From an uncultured Draconibacterium sp. (lineage in GTDB: Bacteria; Bacteroidota; Bacteroidia; Bacteroidales; Prolixibacteraceae), in contig NZ_OY781464.1 of assembly GCF_963676735.1 (NCBI RefSeq), forward strand, positions 901,001 through 965,000: a DNA stretch of 64,000 nucleotides, given 5' to 3'. This document shows positions 24,906 through 34,804 of the stretch, piece after piece (within the stretch, counting starts at the first letter, position 1; each line of letters starts with the position of its first letter). The position numbers and the translations under genes were made by a program. The notes below the pieces were generated by a model. That model saw only the letters and a program-made list of their open reading frames with translations, was not told the DNA's origin and ran no database searches.

Positions 24906-27110
24906 ATGAGTCGATTAATAATAGCATCAAACCGCTTGCCGGTAATGATTGACAGAAGTGAAGAAGGAATGACAATAACACCCAGTGCGGGTGGCCTGGC
25001 AACAGGATTAAAATCATATCATAAAGGCAGCGACAGTGTATGGATTGGCTGGCCGGGTGTAATGCCTAAAAATAAAAAAGAAGCCGATGAAGTAAGTAAT
25101 TTGTTAAAAACAGAACAATGTTTACCCGTTTTTTTAAACGAAGATTTGATTACGAATTATTACGATGGATTTAGCAATGCAACCCTTTGGCCATTGTTTC
25201 ATTACTTTACCGAGTTTGCAGAGTTTAACGAAACTTTTTGGGAGGCATATTGTAAAGTAAATGAACTTTTTGCAGAGGCCATTATTGCCAATGCCGAAGA
25301 AAATGATGTGGTTTGGGTGCACGATTACCAGTTATTATTATTGCCCAATATTTTGCGCGAAAAACGACCGGATTTAACCATCGGTTTCTTTCTGCATATT
25401 CCTTTTCCTTCATATGAATTAATTCGGATTTTACCCTGGCGCGAGGAAATAGTTAACGGACTGCTCGGTGCCGATCTGATAGGTTTCCATACCTATGATT
25501 ATGCACGCCATTTTATTAGTTCCGTAAAGCGTTTGCTGGGGTATGATGTTGATTTTAACCAAATAAAACTTGATGGACGGCAGGTGTTTATTGATGTGTT
25601 TCCGATGGGAATTGATTATAAAAAGTTTGAAACGCATGCACTCGAAATTCAAACAAAACCGGTTCAGGAACGCTCAAAAGAACACCAGGATATTGACCGG
25701 TTTTTATTAAGTATGCCCGACCGAAAGTTGATTTTATCTATTGATCGTCTGGATTATACCAAGGGAATTCCGCAGCGTCTGAATGCTTTCAGGTATTTTC
25801 TTGAAAAACATCCTGAGTACAGAGAAAAAGTATCGTTGATAATGCTGACTGTACCATCTCGAACCGATGTAGAACAATACCAGAATCTTAAAAACGAGGT
25901 AGATGTGCTTGTTGGCAACATTAATGGCGAATTTGGTACATTAAACTGGAATCCCGTAATCTATTTTTATCGTTCTGTTCCTTTCGAAAACCTGATCGAA
26001 CTTTACAGCTCGGCAGATGTGGCCTTGCTTACTCCATTACGCGACGGAATGAACCTGGTAGCCAAGGAGTATTTGGCATCAAAAGTAAACCATAAAGGGG
26101 TATTAATTTTAAGCGAAATGGCCGGCGCATCAAAAGAACTCGGTGAGGCAATTGCGGTAAATCCTAACAATATTCATGATACTGGAGATGCTATTTACAA
26201 GGCTTTAACAATTTCGGAAACCGAGCGCGAAAAGGCCATAACCACGATGCAGAAGCGCATTAAACGTTACGATATTCACAAGTGGGCTTCAGAGTTTATG
26301 ACAGCCTTGCATAATACCATCGAAAAACAATCGGAACACCACGCACGAAAAATTACAACATCTATAAAAAGCAAAATAGTTAATGAGTTTGCAAAAGCAG
26401 AATCAAAAGTGTTGTTTTTAGATTACGACGGAACACTTCAACGTTTCTTTGCCAATCCGCAATCGGCAGGGCCCGATGAGGAGCTGTACCAACTTTTGGA
26501 TGAGGTTGCAGACCAAAAAAATACCACACTGGTATTGGTTAGCGGGCGCGACAGAGAAACTTTTAATCGCTGGTTTGGAAATAGAAAGTATACTTTGATT
26601 GCTGAACATGGCGCCTGGCTGCGTGAGGTTGGAAAAGGCTGGATGGAGAGAAAACCGGTACATAACGAATGGAAAGATAATATTATGCCCGTGTTGGAAT
26701 CTTATGTTGATCGTACACCGGGTAGTTTAATCGAAGAAAAAACCTATTCGTTGGTTTGGCATTACCGCAAAGCCGATATTGAATTGGGCGTATTAAGGGC
26801 ACTTGATTTGGTACATGATATTTCGAATCTGATTATTAACCAGGATTTAGAAATTTTAGAAGGTAAAAAAGTAATTGAAATAAAGGTTTCGGGTATAAAT
26901 AAGGGCATGGCGGCCAGCGATTTTATTCATGAAAAACCGGCTCAGTTTATTTTAGCAATGGGCGATGATTGGACCGATGAATTTTTGTTTAAAGAATTAC
27001 CCGAAAACGCACACACTGTAAAGGTGGGTACCGAAAATTCAGCAGCAAAATATTACCTGAATAATTACAAGGAAGTAAGAGCGTTTTTATCGGAGCTTGT
27101 AAAATCATAG
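24906..27110 (+). CDS. otsA: Bifunctional trehalose-6-phosphate synthase/phosphatase
   Basis: A 734-residue fusion. Residues about 1-470 are a GT20 synthase that joins UDP-glucose and glucose-6-phosphate (SNRLPVMID with GGLATGL for the donor loop, VWVHDYQLLLLP, SIDRLDYTKGIPQRL, LLTPLRDGMNLVAKEY). Residues about 495-734 are a HAD-type phosphatase (FLDYDGTLQRF with the nucleophile Asp, LVSGRDRETF, AMGDDWTDEFLF). Together they make trehalose, an osmolyte and stress protectant, in the cytoplasm. A GH15 gene follows 64 bases later. The divergent abl operon makes another osmolyte, so the region appears dedicated to osmotic or drying stress. Confidence 0.93.
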   Translation: MSRLIIASNRLPVMIDRSEEGMTITPSAGGLATGLKSYHKGSDSVWIGWPGVMPKNKKEADEVSNLLKTEQCLPVFLNEDLITNYYDGFSNATLWPLFHYFTEFAEFNETFWEAYCKVNELFAEAIIANAEENDVVWVHDYQLLLLPNILREKRPDLTIGFFLHIPFPSYELIRILPWREEIVNGLLGADLIGFHTYDYARHFISSVKRLLGYDVDFNQIKLDGRQVFIDVFPMGIDYKKFETHALEIQTKPVQERSKEHQDIDRFLLSMPDRKLILSIDRLDYTKGIPQRLNAFRYFLEKHPEYREKVSLIMLTVPSRTDVEQYQNLKNEVDVLVGNINGEFGTLNWNPVIYFYRSVPFENLIELYSSADVALLTPLRDGMNLVAKEYLASKVNHKGVLILSEMAGASKELGEAIAVNPNNIHDTGDAIYKALTISETEREKAITTMQKRIKRYDIHKWASEFMTALHNTIEKQSEHHARKITTSIKSKIVNEFAKAESKVLFLDYDGTLQRFFANPQSAGPDEELYQLLDEVADQKNTTLVLVSGRDRETFNRWFGNRKYTLIAEHGAWLREVGKGWMERKPVHNEWKDNIMPVLESYVDRTPGSLIEEKTYSLVWHYRKADIELGVLRALDLVHDISNLIINQDLEILEGKKVIEIKVSGINKGMAASDFIHEKPAQFILAMGDDWTDEFLFKELPENAHTVKVGTENSAAKYYLNNYKEVRAFLSELVKS

Positions 27111-27174
27111 TTAAAAATTAAACTGATTTCGTGCTTTCTTATTATTCTCATGCAAATTTAGCTACGTTGCGCTT

Positions 27175-28980
27175 ATGGATAATTTGAACTACGCAATAAT
27201 TGGAAATTGTAAAAGCGCTGCACTTGTATCTGAAAAAGGCTCGATTGACTGGTGTTGTTTACCCGACTTTAATTCATCGTCGGTTTTTGCAAAAATACTC
27301 GATGAAAAAAAAGGGGGCAGCATGGAGTTTTTGGTTGACGACAGCTATAAGATCAGCCAAACCTATATCAGAACCACCAATATTGTTTCAACAGTATTTA
27401 AAAACCACGACTCGTGTTTTGAAGTAGTAGATTTTATGCCACGTTACAAAACCAACGAGTTTGGTTATTTTACACCACCCGAAATTATTAGGTATATAAA
27501 ATATAAATACGGGAAACCGGTATTTAAAATCAGGTACAACCCTAAGGTGGAATATGCACGTTTTAAAACAAGATTCGTGGCCGACGAGGAGTATATAAAA
27601 TGCTTCACAACAGAAGGCGATTACGACTCGCTATACCTTTATACTGATCTGGATAAACAATCCATTTTAAATGAAGAAGAGATTCAATTAACAGAAAATG
27701 CTTTTTTACTGGTATCCTACGATCAAAAATTATTGAATCAAACTCTGGACAGGCAGTACCTTAAACTTCAGAAAACGAAAGTATACTGGCTTGAATGGGC
27801 CAACAAACTAACTTCGTTTATAAAATACAATAACCAGATTGTAAGAAGTGCGCTGGTTTTAAAGTTGTTGAGTTATGATAAATCGGGGGCGGTGTTGGCT
27901 GCGGCAACCACCTCTTTACCCGAAACCATTGGCGAGGAGCGCAACTGGGATTATCGTTTTTGCTGGATACGCGATGCATCAATGGTTATAAAAGTGATGT
28001 CGGGTTTAGGGCATCTGAATACCGTTAAAAGATTTATGCGTTTTATAATCGATATTATTCCCGATAAGGATGAGAAAATTCAGATTATGTACGGCATAAA
28101 CCGCGAAAAGATACTGGAAGAAGAGACTCTGGAACACCTGTCTGGTTATCAAAATTCTTATCCGGTGCGTATTGGGAATGCGGCCTATCTGCAAAAACAA
28201 AACGATATTTATGGAATACTGATGGATGTTATTTACCAACAGTTTACCGAGTTTAAAATATCGCTTGAAGACAGTGAGGCCTTGTGGACTATTGTTCGCA
28301 GTATTGTTAAAACGGTTGCCAATAACTGGACAAAACCCGACAAAGGAATTTGGGAAATCAGAACTGAAGAGAAGCATTTTACTTTCTCAAAAGTTTTGTG
28401 CTGGGTAGCTATCGACCGAGCTATAAAAATTGCCGATTTTATTCATAAGGAAAAATATAAAGAAGAATGGCAAGCGCTGGCCGACACCATACAACAAGAT
28501 ATATTTGAAAATGCCTGGAATGAAACAGTTGGGGCTTTCACCCAGTTTTATGGCTCTACCGATCTTGATGCATCAACGCTTTTAATGGAACCTTACGGTT
28601 TTATTGATGCAAAAGACAAGCGTTATGTAAAAACGGTACAGGCAACAGAAGAGGAGCTTTGTGTTGATGGCCTTATGTACAGGTATAAAAATAAGGATGA
28701 TTTTGGCTTGCCAAGTTCGTCGTTTACTATTTGTACGTTTTGGCTCATTAATGCCTTAAACGCCATCGGTAAACGCAAAAAAGCCACTGGCTTGTTCGAG
28801 CAACTGCTTTCCTATAGTAACCATGTTGGATTGTTTAGCGAAGATATCGATTTTAAAACCAAACGCTTGCTGGGGAATTTTCCGCAGGCATACTCGCATT
28901 TGGCATTAATTGAAACGGCTATAAACCTGGCCAAGGGTGAAACAACCGAAGATGAACAGATATTAGACGCGATTCATTAA
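27175..28980 (+). CDS. GH15-family glycosidase (trehalase/glucoamylase type)
   Basis: A 601-residue cytoplasmic protein without a signal. The N-terminal beta-sandwich begins with NYAIIGNCKSAALVSEKGSI and DWCCLPDFNSSSVFA, and the (alpha/alpha)6 barrel starts near residue 245. The general acid Glu lies in GEERNWDYRFCWIRDASM (about 252) and the general base Glu in GLFSEDID followed by GNFPQAYSHLALI (about 553). Characterised relatives include glucoamylases and actinobacterial alpha,alpha-trehalases. Beside a trehalose synthase gene, trehalose hydrolysis or an alpha-glucan role are both possible; I favour trehalose turnover without proof. The stop lies 11 bases from the convergent MarR gene. Confidence 0.82.
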   Translation: MDNLNYAIIGNCKSAALVSEKGSIDWCCLPDFNSSSVFAKILDEKKGGSMEFLVDDSYKISQTYIRTTNIVSTVFKNHDSCFEVVDFMPRYKTNEFGYFTPPEIIRYIKYKYGKPVFKIRYNPKVEYARFKTRFVADEEYIKCFTTEGDYDSLYLYTDLDKQSILNEEEIQLTENAFLLVSYDQKLLNQTLDRQYLKLQKTKVYWLEWANKLTSFIKYNNQIVRSALVLKLLSYDKSGAVLAAATTSLPETIGEERNWDYRFCWIRDASMVIKVMSGLGHLNTVKRFMRFIIDIIPDKDEKIQIMYGINREKILEEETLEHLSGYQNSYPVRIGNAAYLQKQNDIYGILMDVIYQQFTEFKISLEDSEALWTIVRSIVKTVANNWTKPDKGIWEIRTEEKHFTFSKVLCWVAIDRAIKIADFIHKEKYKEEWQALADTIQQDIFENAWNETVGAFTQFYGSTDLDASTLLMEPYGFIDAKDKRYVKTVQATEEELCVDGLMYRYKNKDDFGLPSSSFTICTFWLINALNAIGKRKKATGLFEQLLSYSNHVGLFSEDIDFKTKRLLGNFPQAYSHLALIETAINLAKGETTEDEQILDAIH

Positions 28981-28991
28981 TTCAATTTAAA

Positions 28992-29492
28992 TTACAAAGT
29001 CTGTTGTGTTTCGTCATTTGTTTCCAGCTCTGAATCAATAGTGATAAGTGGAGAGGCTTCAACCTGTTCAATATCAAGAATCCTGACCAGGGTATTTAAT
29101 CCGGCTTCCACTATTTCCAGCTCTTTTTCATTAAGCTGTAATAGCTTTTTCGATAATTCTTCGTGCAAAAGTGCAGGAATAGACTTTAACAGTTTATCGC
29201 CTGAGGAGGTTAAAGCAATATTTACTATACGTTTATCGCCCGATTTTGGCAGCCGTGCCAGGTAGCCTTTTTTTTCCAGGCGGTTAATAATACCACTTAC
29301 AGTGCTGGGATTCAAATTTAAAAACTTTCTTATTTCCCCTTGCGTGGATTGATAGTTGGGCGAATCGTGTACAAAATTTAAACATAACACCTGTGGTATG
29401 CTTACTCCGTGTTCCTTCTGAATTTTTTTAGATTCAATATCTACCGAACGAACAATTTTCCTGATTTTTATTAAAATATCTGTGGTCTCCAT
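28992..29492 (-). CDS. MarR-family transcriptional regulator
   Basis: A 166-residue winged-helix repressor. The recognition region is STQGEIRKFLNLNPSTVSGI and the wing is ARLPKSGDKRIVNIALT, flanked by N-terminal and C-terminal dimerisation helices. An acidic tail of about 20 residues is added at the end. The upstream gap, shared with the divergent polymerase IV gene, holds a 30-base inverted repeat that is a good candidate for its operator. Target and ligand are unknown. Confidence 0.85.
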   Translation of the reverse strand: METTDILIKIRKIVRSVDIESKKIQKEHGVSIPQVLCLNFVHDSPNYQSTQGEIRKFLNLNPSTVSGIINRLEKKGYLARLPKSGDKRIVNIALTSSGDKLLKSIPALLHEELSKKLLQLNEKELEIVEAGLNTLVRILDIEQVEASPLITIDSELETNDETQQTL

Positions 29493-29504
29493 TACCGCTA
29501 AAAC

Positions 29505-29534
29505 ATATTTTCTGCTAATATATTAAGAAAATAT
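29505..29534. promoter_or_regulatory. Inverted repeat between marR-type gene and dinB
   Basis: Arms ATATTTTCT (29505-29513) and AGAAAATAT (29526-29534) are separated by 12 bases that include TAATATATTA. It lies 13 bases upstream of the MarR-type start. Size and place fit a MarR autoregulatory operator. Confidence 0.45.
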
Positions 29535-29627
29535 TTGCTTGGGCATGGCAATGTTACTTAATGGTGGTTGTACAATAAAAATTAGCAGAACTTAGTTATT
29601 TTCGTAAGTTGCACATTCGAAAAGAAT

Positions 29628-30710
29628 ATGATGACAGGGCAAAACCGGAAAATAATTCATGTTGATATGGATGCATTTTTTGCATCGGTTGAGCAGCTTG
29701 ATAATTCGGTGTTGCGCGGAAAACCGGTGGCTGTTGGCGGAACAAGCGACCGTGGTGTGGTTGCCGCAGCCAGCTACGAGGCTCGTAAATTCGGAGTTCG
29801 ATCTGCCATGTCATCGAAAGTGGCAAAACGCAAATGCCCCGACCTTATTTTTGTAAAACACCGTTTCGAGCGCTACAAACAAATCTCCACTCAAATCAGA
29901 AGTATTTTTTTTGAATACACCGATTTGGTAGAGCCACTGTCATTAGATGAGGCTTACCTTGATGTAACTTATGCCAAAAAAGGATTACCCTCGGCAACGC
30001 TTATTGCAAAAGAAATAAGGACACGAATACTGGAAGAAACAGGGTTAACTGCTTCGGCGGGGGTGTCGTATAATAAGTTTCTGGCAAAAGTGGCTTCCGA
30101 TGTAAACAAACCCAACGGAATGTTTGTGGTTACTCCTGATGAAGCACAGGCTTTTATTGATCAGCTGGAGATCAAAAAGTTTTTTGGTATTGGAAAAGTT
30201 ACTGCAAAAAAGCTGAACGAAATGGGGGTGTGGTATGGCCGCGATTTAAAATTGATTGAACGGCTGGAACTTAGCCGTATGTTTGGCAAAGCCGGTAATT
30301 ATTATTACGATATTTGCCGGGGCATTGATAATCGCGAGGTGCAACCCTCGCGCGAACGAAAATCGATTGGAGCAGAGAATACCTTCAGCCATGATTTATT
30401 TCTAACGGATGATTTGGAAAACGAGTTGGTGCAAATTGGCGAAAAAGTGTGGGGCAGGGCTCAGCGGGCAACGGTTAAAGCCAAAACCTTAACCCTAAAA
30501 TATAAATACGCCGATTTTGAGCAACATACCAGAAGTATTACTCTGGAGCCTTATTTTATTACCAAACAACAATTTATTGACGAAAGCCGTGCACTGCTTA
30601 ATGTTGAAGGTGGTTTTATAAAAGGCATCCGATTATTAGGGCTAACCTTGTCAAATTTTATAAACGAAGAAGACAAGCAGGGTAGTATTCAACTTACCAT
30701 CGATTTTTGA
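29628..30710 (+). CDS. dinB: DNA polymerase IV (Y family)
   Basis: A 360-residue translesion polymerase. The catalytic carboxylates are in HVDMDAFFASVEQ and EPLSLDEAYLDVT, the helix-hairpin-helix thumb is FFGIGKVTAKKLNEMG, and the little-finger domain follows RKSIGAENTF. The C-terminus ends in IQLTIDF, which may be a sliding-clamp binding peptide. Length is normal for the family. It is divergent from a MarR-type gene, and no LexA-like box that I can recognise is present. Confidence 0.93.
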   Translation: MMTGQNRKIIHVDMDAFFASVEQLDNSVLRGKPVAVGGTSDRGVVAAASYEARKFGVRSAMSSKVAKRKCPDLIFVKHRFERYKQISTQIRSIFFEYTDLVEPLSLDEAYLDVTYAKKGLPSATLIAKEIRTRILEETGLTASAGVSYNKFLAKVASDVNKPNGMFVVTPDEAQAFIDQLEIKKFFGIGKVTAKKLNEMGVWYGRDLKLIERLELSRMFGKAGNYYYDICRGIDNREVQPSRERKSIGAENTFSHDLFLTDDLENELVQIGEKVWGRAQRATVKAKTLTLKYKYADFEQHTRSITLEPYFITKQQFIDESRALLNVEGGFIKGIRLLGLTLSNFINEEDKQGSIQLTIDF

Positions 30711-30852
30711 TTCTGTTTGTTAAAATCTCTGTTTTGATTTGCAATATTTCAACGAACTCCCGTATCTTACCCTTCAATTAATAAACACCGCAAATTGGCC
30801 GACTGCGATAAAAAAGTACGACTTACAGTTTCGGTGTACTCACATTTTTATT

Positions 30853-31860
30853 ATGAAACGAATTAAACGCTTTTTTCTGCTACTGATTCTTTTGGCTATA
30901 ATTACTTATTTGCTGGGGCCCAAACCACCTAAACCAGAGTTAAATAAAGATTTGCCATCGCTATCGGCAAGTATTGCCAATATCGAAACATTTGTGAAAC
31001 GAAAGGAAGCAGCTTTTTCGATTAAGCCGGATAATGAATCGAGAATAATATGGGCAAACGATAGCCTGAAAGAACGTACCGATTTTTGTGTGCTTTACCT
31101 GCATGGATTTTCAGCATCGTGGTACGAAGGCTACCCTGCGCATGAACGTTTTGCCAGTTATTTTGGGTATAATTTGTATGTGCCACGTTTATACGATCAT
31201 GGCTTGGTAACTGAAGATCCGTTACTGAATATGACCCCCGATGAACTTTATGCCTCGGCAAAAGAAGCATTAATGGTTGCCCGTAGTTTGGGTAAAAAAG
31301 TTATTATAATGAGTACTTCAACCGGAGGAACACTGGGTTTGAAATTGGCGGCTGATTTTCCGGAATATGTTGATGTCCTGATTCTTTATTCCCCGAATAT
31401 TAAAGTTCGGAATAGTTCGATGGCCTTGTTGTCAAAACCCTGGGGCCTGCAAATCGGAAGAAAAGTAATGAAAGGAAAATACCGGACTTCTGAAGATGAT
31501 TCGGAATCGAAAGCTTGTCAGTACTGGAACTGTAAATACCGGGTAGAAGCCCTGGTTTATTTGCAACAGCTGGTAGAGGCTACCATGACCAAAGAAACCT
31601 TTAGCCGGGTAACGGCACCTGTATTTTTAGGCTATTACTACAAAGATGCAGAGAACCAGGACGAAACAGTTAGTGTTGATGCGATGCAAAAAATGTTTGA
31701 TGCCCTGGGAACACTACCGGCGAAAAAAGTAAAAAAGGCATTTCCGGAGGCCGGAGATCACGTTATTGCCTGCGAATTAACCTCAGGAAGTGTTGAAAAT
31801 GTAATTGCCGAAACAATTCGCTTTGGCGAAGGTATTCTTGGGATTAGCCCAGCCCGTTAG
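30853..31860 (+). CDS. Alpha/beta hydrolase with N-terminal anchor
   Basis: I start at the ATG at 30853, which gives MKRIKRFFLLLILLAIITYL, a membrane anchor or signal sequence, and 335 residues; the frame extends upstream without features. The oxyanion segment is LYLHGFSASWYEG, the nucleophile elbow is MSTSTGGT, and GDHV near the C-terminus gives the His. This matches a carboxylesterase or monoacylglycerol-lipase-like protein at the periplasmic face. No operon partner; the next gene is on the other strand. Confidence 0.75.
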   Translation: MKRIKRFFLLLILLAIITYLLGPKPPKPELNKDLPSLSASIANIETFVKRKEAAFSIKPDNESRIIWANDSLKERTDFCVLYLHGFSASWYEGYPAHERFASYFGYNLYVPRLYDHGLVTEDPLLNMTPDELYASAKEALMVARSLGKKVIIMSTSTGGTLGLKLAADFPEYVDVLILYSPNIKVRNSSMALLSKPWGLQIGRKVMKGKYRTSEDDSESKACQYWNCKYRVEALVYLQQLVEATMTKETFSRVTAPVFLGYYYKDAENQDETVSVDAMQKMFDALGTLPAKKVKKAFPEAGDHVIACELTSGSVENVIAETIRFGEGILGISPAR

Positions 31861-31895
31861 CAATGGTTCTTTAATGAACTGTCAGGTGCAGTTTA

Positions 31896-32627
31896 TCAGG
31901 AAATTTGAGCAGCTGCTTCTTCGTCTAAAAACCAGGTAAGTGTTCCGTTTGCCGGCGAAATATAGTACGCAGGTAGCAATTGTGCAGCATCGTTGTCGTT
32001 CATAATTTCAGCAACACGTAATGCTTTGTTTGCTCCTGTAACCATAAAAAATACGCGGTTGGCATTGTTTAATACATTGCCGGTTATGGTAATACGTTTT
32101 TGTCCTGTTATGGGATGAACGGCAACTGCACAGCTCTGTTCGTGCTCAAAAAGTTCCAGCTGATCAGGAAAGATGGAGGCAGTATGGCCGTCGTCGCCTA
32201 ATCCCAGAATAATTAAATCGAAAACAGGATCTTTTCCCCTGGAGTTTAACGTTGTTTCCAACTCCTCCGAGTAGCGTAATGCTTCTGCTTCCGGTTCATT
32301 TTCGCCTTTAATACGGTGAATATTGCTTTTCGGGATATTTATAGTAGAGATGAGGTAATCCACCGTCATTTTGTAATTGCTTTGTTCATCGTTGGGAGGA
32401 ACACAACGTTCGTCGCCCCACCACAAATGAATACGTTGCCATGGGATTTGGTCGGCATACTTTTTACTGATTTTTTTAAAAAGACCTTTTGGCGAGTTTC
32501 CTCCCGAAAGAGCAATATCAAAAATTTCCTGATTCGAATTATGAACCATTTTGATAATCTCTTTAGCAATGGCCTTGTAAACATTTTTCTTTTTCGAAAA
32601 TATTTTTACTTCAGTAAAGGTTTCCAT
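31896..32627 (-). CDS. pgl: 6-phosphogluconolactonase
   Basis: A 243-residue DevB-type enzyme started at METFTEVKIFSKKKN (ATG 32627). Family motifs are ALSGGNSPKGLF, IHLWWGDERCVPP and ILGLGDDGHTASIFP. It hydrolyses 6-phosphogluconolactone in the oxidative pentose phosphate pathway. It follows zwf by 38 bases in the same direction. The expected third gene (gnd) is not in the window. Confidence 0.92.
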   Translation of the reverse strand: METFTEVKIFSKKKNVYKAIAKEIIKMVHNSNQEIFDIALSGGNSPKGLFKKISKKYADQIPWQRIHLWWGDERCVPPNDEQSNYKMTVDYLISTINIPKSNIHRIKGENEPEAEALRYSEELETTLNSRGKDPVFDLIILGLGDDGHTASIFPDQLELFEHEQSCAVAVHPITGQKRITITGNVLNNANRVFFMVTGANKALRVAEIMNDNDAAQLLPAYYISPANGTLTWFLDEEAAAQIS

Positions 32628-32665
32628 AGTTATTTGTTTATAGCTTGTACACAAATATATGCAGA

Positions 32666-34159
32666 TTATAGTTCACAATACAAACCATCGTTTGTTAAAT
32701 TTTTGCAAGGGTAGCGCCAATTGCCATTAACAATAAGTTTGTCCGTGTCTTCAGGTCCCCAACTTCCGGCAGGATAGCCGTAAATGGGTATTTCCGGATT
32801 GGTATCCCAGGCATTTATAATTGGCTGAACAAATTCCCAGGCGGCCTCAACAGCATCGCCTCGGGCATAAAGTGTTGCATCGCCCTGCATACAATCCAGT
32901 AAAAGGCGTTCGTAAGCGGCCGGAACTTTCTTGTCGGCCAAATCAGAATAATGGAAATCCATGTTTACGGTTTGTACCTTAAAACCGGCTCCCGGTGTTT
33001 TCATTCCAAATTTTAAAAGTATCCCTTCATCAGGTTGAATACGAATTATCAATTGGTTGTTTCCGCCTGTTCCGGTATCTCCAAATAAATGGTGAGGGAC
33101 TTTTCTGAAATGAATAACGATTTCAGTTACGCGGGTAGGCAGTTTTTTGCCCGTTCTGATATAGAATGGAACACCCGCCCAGCGCCAGTTGTCGATAAAA
33201 AACTTCAGCGCCACAAAGGTTTCTGTTCTCGAAAATTTGGCAACGCCGGGCTCTTCGCGATATCCGTTTATTTTTTGATTGTTAATATGCGATGCGGTGT
33301 ACTGGCCACGAATAACATACCTCGAAACCTCATTCTCGCGAATGGTTCGCAAGGATTGAAAAACTTTGAGAATCTCGTTTCTTATGGCATTGGCCTCAAC
33401 TACAACCGGAGGTTCCATGGCTACAAAACCTGCCACCTGAAGCAAATGGTTTTGCAGCATATCGCGCATAGCCCCTGAATTGTCGTAATAACCACCCCGG
33501 CCTTCAACGCCAAGGCTTTCCGCCGATGTTATTTCCACCCGCTCAATGTACCTGCGGTTCCAAAGAGGTTCAAAAATACCATTCGAAAAACGGGTTACCA
33601 ACATGTTTTGTACGGTTTCTTTTCCCAGGTAATGATCGATGCGGTAAATCTGTTCTTCTTCAAAATAATTTAAGAGTTGTTGGTTTAATTCTTTTGCCGA
33701 GTTTAAATCGGTGCCAAAAGGCTTTTCAACAATTAAACGTCTGAAGTATTTTTCCGACCGGGTAAGGCCGTTTTCGCATAACAAGCGCGGAATTACCGGA
33801 TATAACGAGGGGGGAGTAGACAAATAAAAAATGTAGTTGGCTGTTATGCCAAGTTTGTTTGATAATTTGTCAAGCCTTTCTTTTAACGGAACAAAGTCGT
33901 TGGCAGAATTATTCTGAACAGATTGATAAAATAAAAGTTCCTTGAAGGCGTCCAGCTGCTCATCTTCCGGAAGAAAGTCGTTGGCAAGATTTCTGAAATC
34001 TTCATCAGACAGCGCTGATCGGGAAGCCCCCAGAACAGCAAACTTTTGGGGTAACAGCTTTTGCCTGTACAGTTCAAAAAGGGCCGGTATCAGTTTGCGT
34101 TTTGTTAAATCTCCTGATGCTCCAAAAATGATGAGTATTTGATTTTCTGCTTTATTCAT
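32666..34159 (-). CDS. zwf: Glucose-6-phosphate 1-dehydrogenase
   Basis: A 497-residue enzyme from MNKAENQILIIFGASGDLTK (another ATG lies two codons upstream). The NADP loop is GASGDLTKRKL, and the substrate and catalytic signature is RIDHYLGKETVQNML with the conserved Lys. The C-terminal domain is complete (GSWGPEDTDKLI). It makes 6-phosphogluconolactone and NADPH. Forms an operon with pgl. Confidence 0.95.
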   Translation of the reverse strand: MNKAENQILIIFGASGDLTKRKLIPALFELYRQKLLPQKFAVLGASRSALSDEDFRNLANDFLPEDEQLDAFKELLFYQSVQNNSANDFVPLKERLDKLSNKLGITANYIFYLSTPPSLYPVIPRLLCENGLTRSEKYFRRLIVEKPFGTDLNSAKELNQQLLNYFEEEQIYRIDHYLGKETVQNMLVTRFSNGIFEPLWNRRYIERVEITSAESLGVEGRGGYYDNSGAMRDMLQNHLLQVAGFVAMEPPVVVEANAIRNEILKVFQSLRTIRENEVSRYVIRGQYTASHINNQKINGYREEPGVAKFSRTETFVALKFFIDNWRWAGVPFYIRTGKKLPTRVTEIVIHFRKVPHHLFGDTGTGGNNQLIIRIQPDEGILLKFGMKTPGAGFKVQTVNMDFHYSDLADKKVPAAYERLLLDCMQGDATLYARGDAVEAAWEFVQPIINAWDTNPEIPIYGYPAGSWGPEDTDKLIVNGNWRYPCKNLTNDGLYCEL

Positions 34160-34168
34160 AATCATGTT

Positions 34169-34804
34169 TTATTGTTGAAAACAGTACACCAGCACATTGT
34201 CTTTTATTATTCGGAACGACAATCCGAAGGTTATAATTCCATCGGGATAAATAAGTTTACCCGAGAATTCGCATTGTTGCCGGTAGTTAAATGGTGGTAT
34301 AATAATTTGTTCGTTAAACTGAACGCCTTGTATACCCGCACATTTAAAAATAGCTTCTTTGGCCGACCAAAGCAAAATTTTCGGGAACTGAGGGTCGTCT
34401 GATTGTTGTAAAAAACTAGTTTCAGAAGGATGCACAAAACGCTTAACAACTCGATCGATATTACGGTTTATTTGTTCCACATCAATCCCGATGTTTTTTT
34501 CCGATAAATAAACTGTTGCCAGTGTGGCCGAATGCGATATGCTGATATTTAAGGATCTCGGGTTTAATACAGGTTTGCCACTCGGTTGCAGGTAACTGAT
34601 TTCGCCTGGTTCAGGTAAAAGATGTTGCAGCAACAGGCGGCTGGCGACAAATTCCTTTTGTCTTTTTTCAAATTTAAAGGAAGCCAATTGGGCTTTTTCG
34701 TTTTGGCTAAGTTTACATTGCCGGGCAAGATCGCCGGCAGTTTCGCTTAATTCCCAAATACCAATAAGTCCGTCATTATTTTCTATTTTATCAATTAATG
34801 GCAT
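34169..34804 (-). CDS. 4'-phosphopantetheinyl transferase (Sfp type)
   Basis: A 211-residue protein with the two Mg-binding motifs of the Sfp group, IGIDVEQINR and LLWSAKEAIFKCAG, plus the NISISHSATLATVYL region. It moves phosphopantetheine from CoA to carrier proteins of fatty acid or secondary metabolism. It overlaps the gldD stop by ten bases and lies ten bases upstream of zwf, a position seen downstream of gldE-gldD in other Bacteroidota. Confidence 0.88.
   Translation of the reverse strand: MPLIDKIENNDGLIGIWELSETAGDLARQCKLSQNEKAQLASFKFEKRQKEFVASRLLLQHLLPEPGEISYLQPSGKPVLNPRSLNISISHSATLATVYLSEKNIGIDVEQINRNIDRVVKRFVHPSETSFLQQSDDPQFPKILLWSAKEAIFKCAGIQGVQFNEQIIIPPFNYRQQCEFSGKLIYPDGIITFGLSFRIIKDNVLVYCFQQ

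Noticed and set aside
31896..34159. Missing gnd as evidence for an unusual pathway
   Set aside because: gnd may lie elsewhere in the chromosome; the window cannot show its absence.
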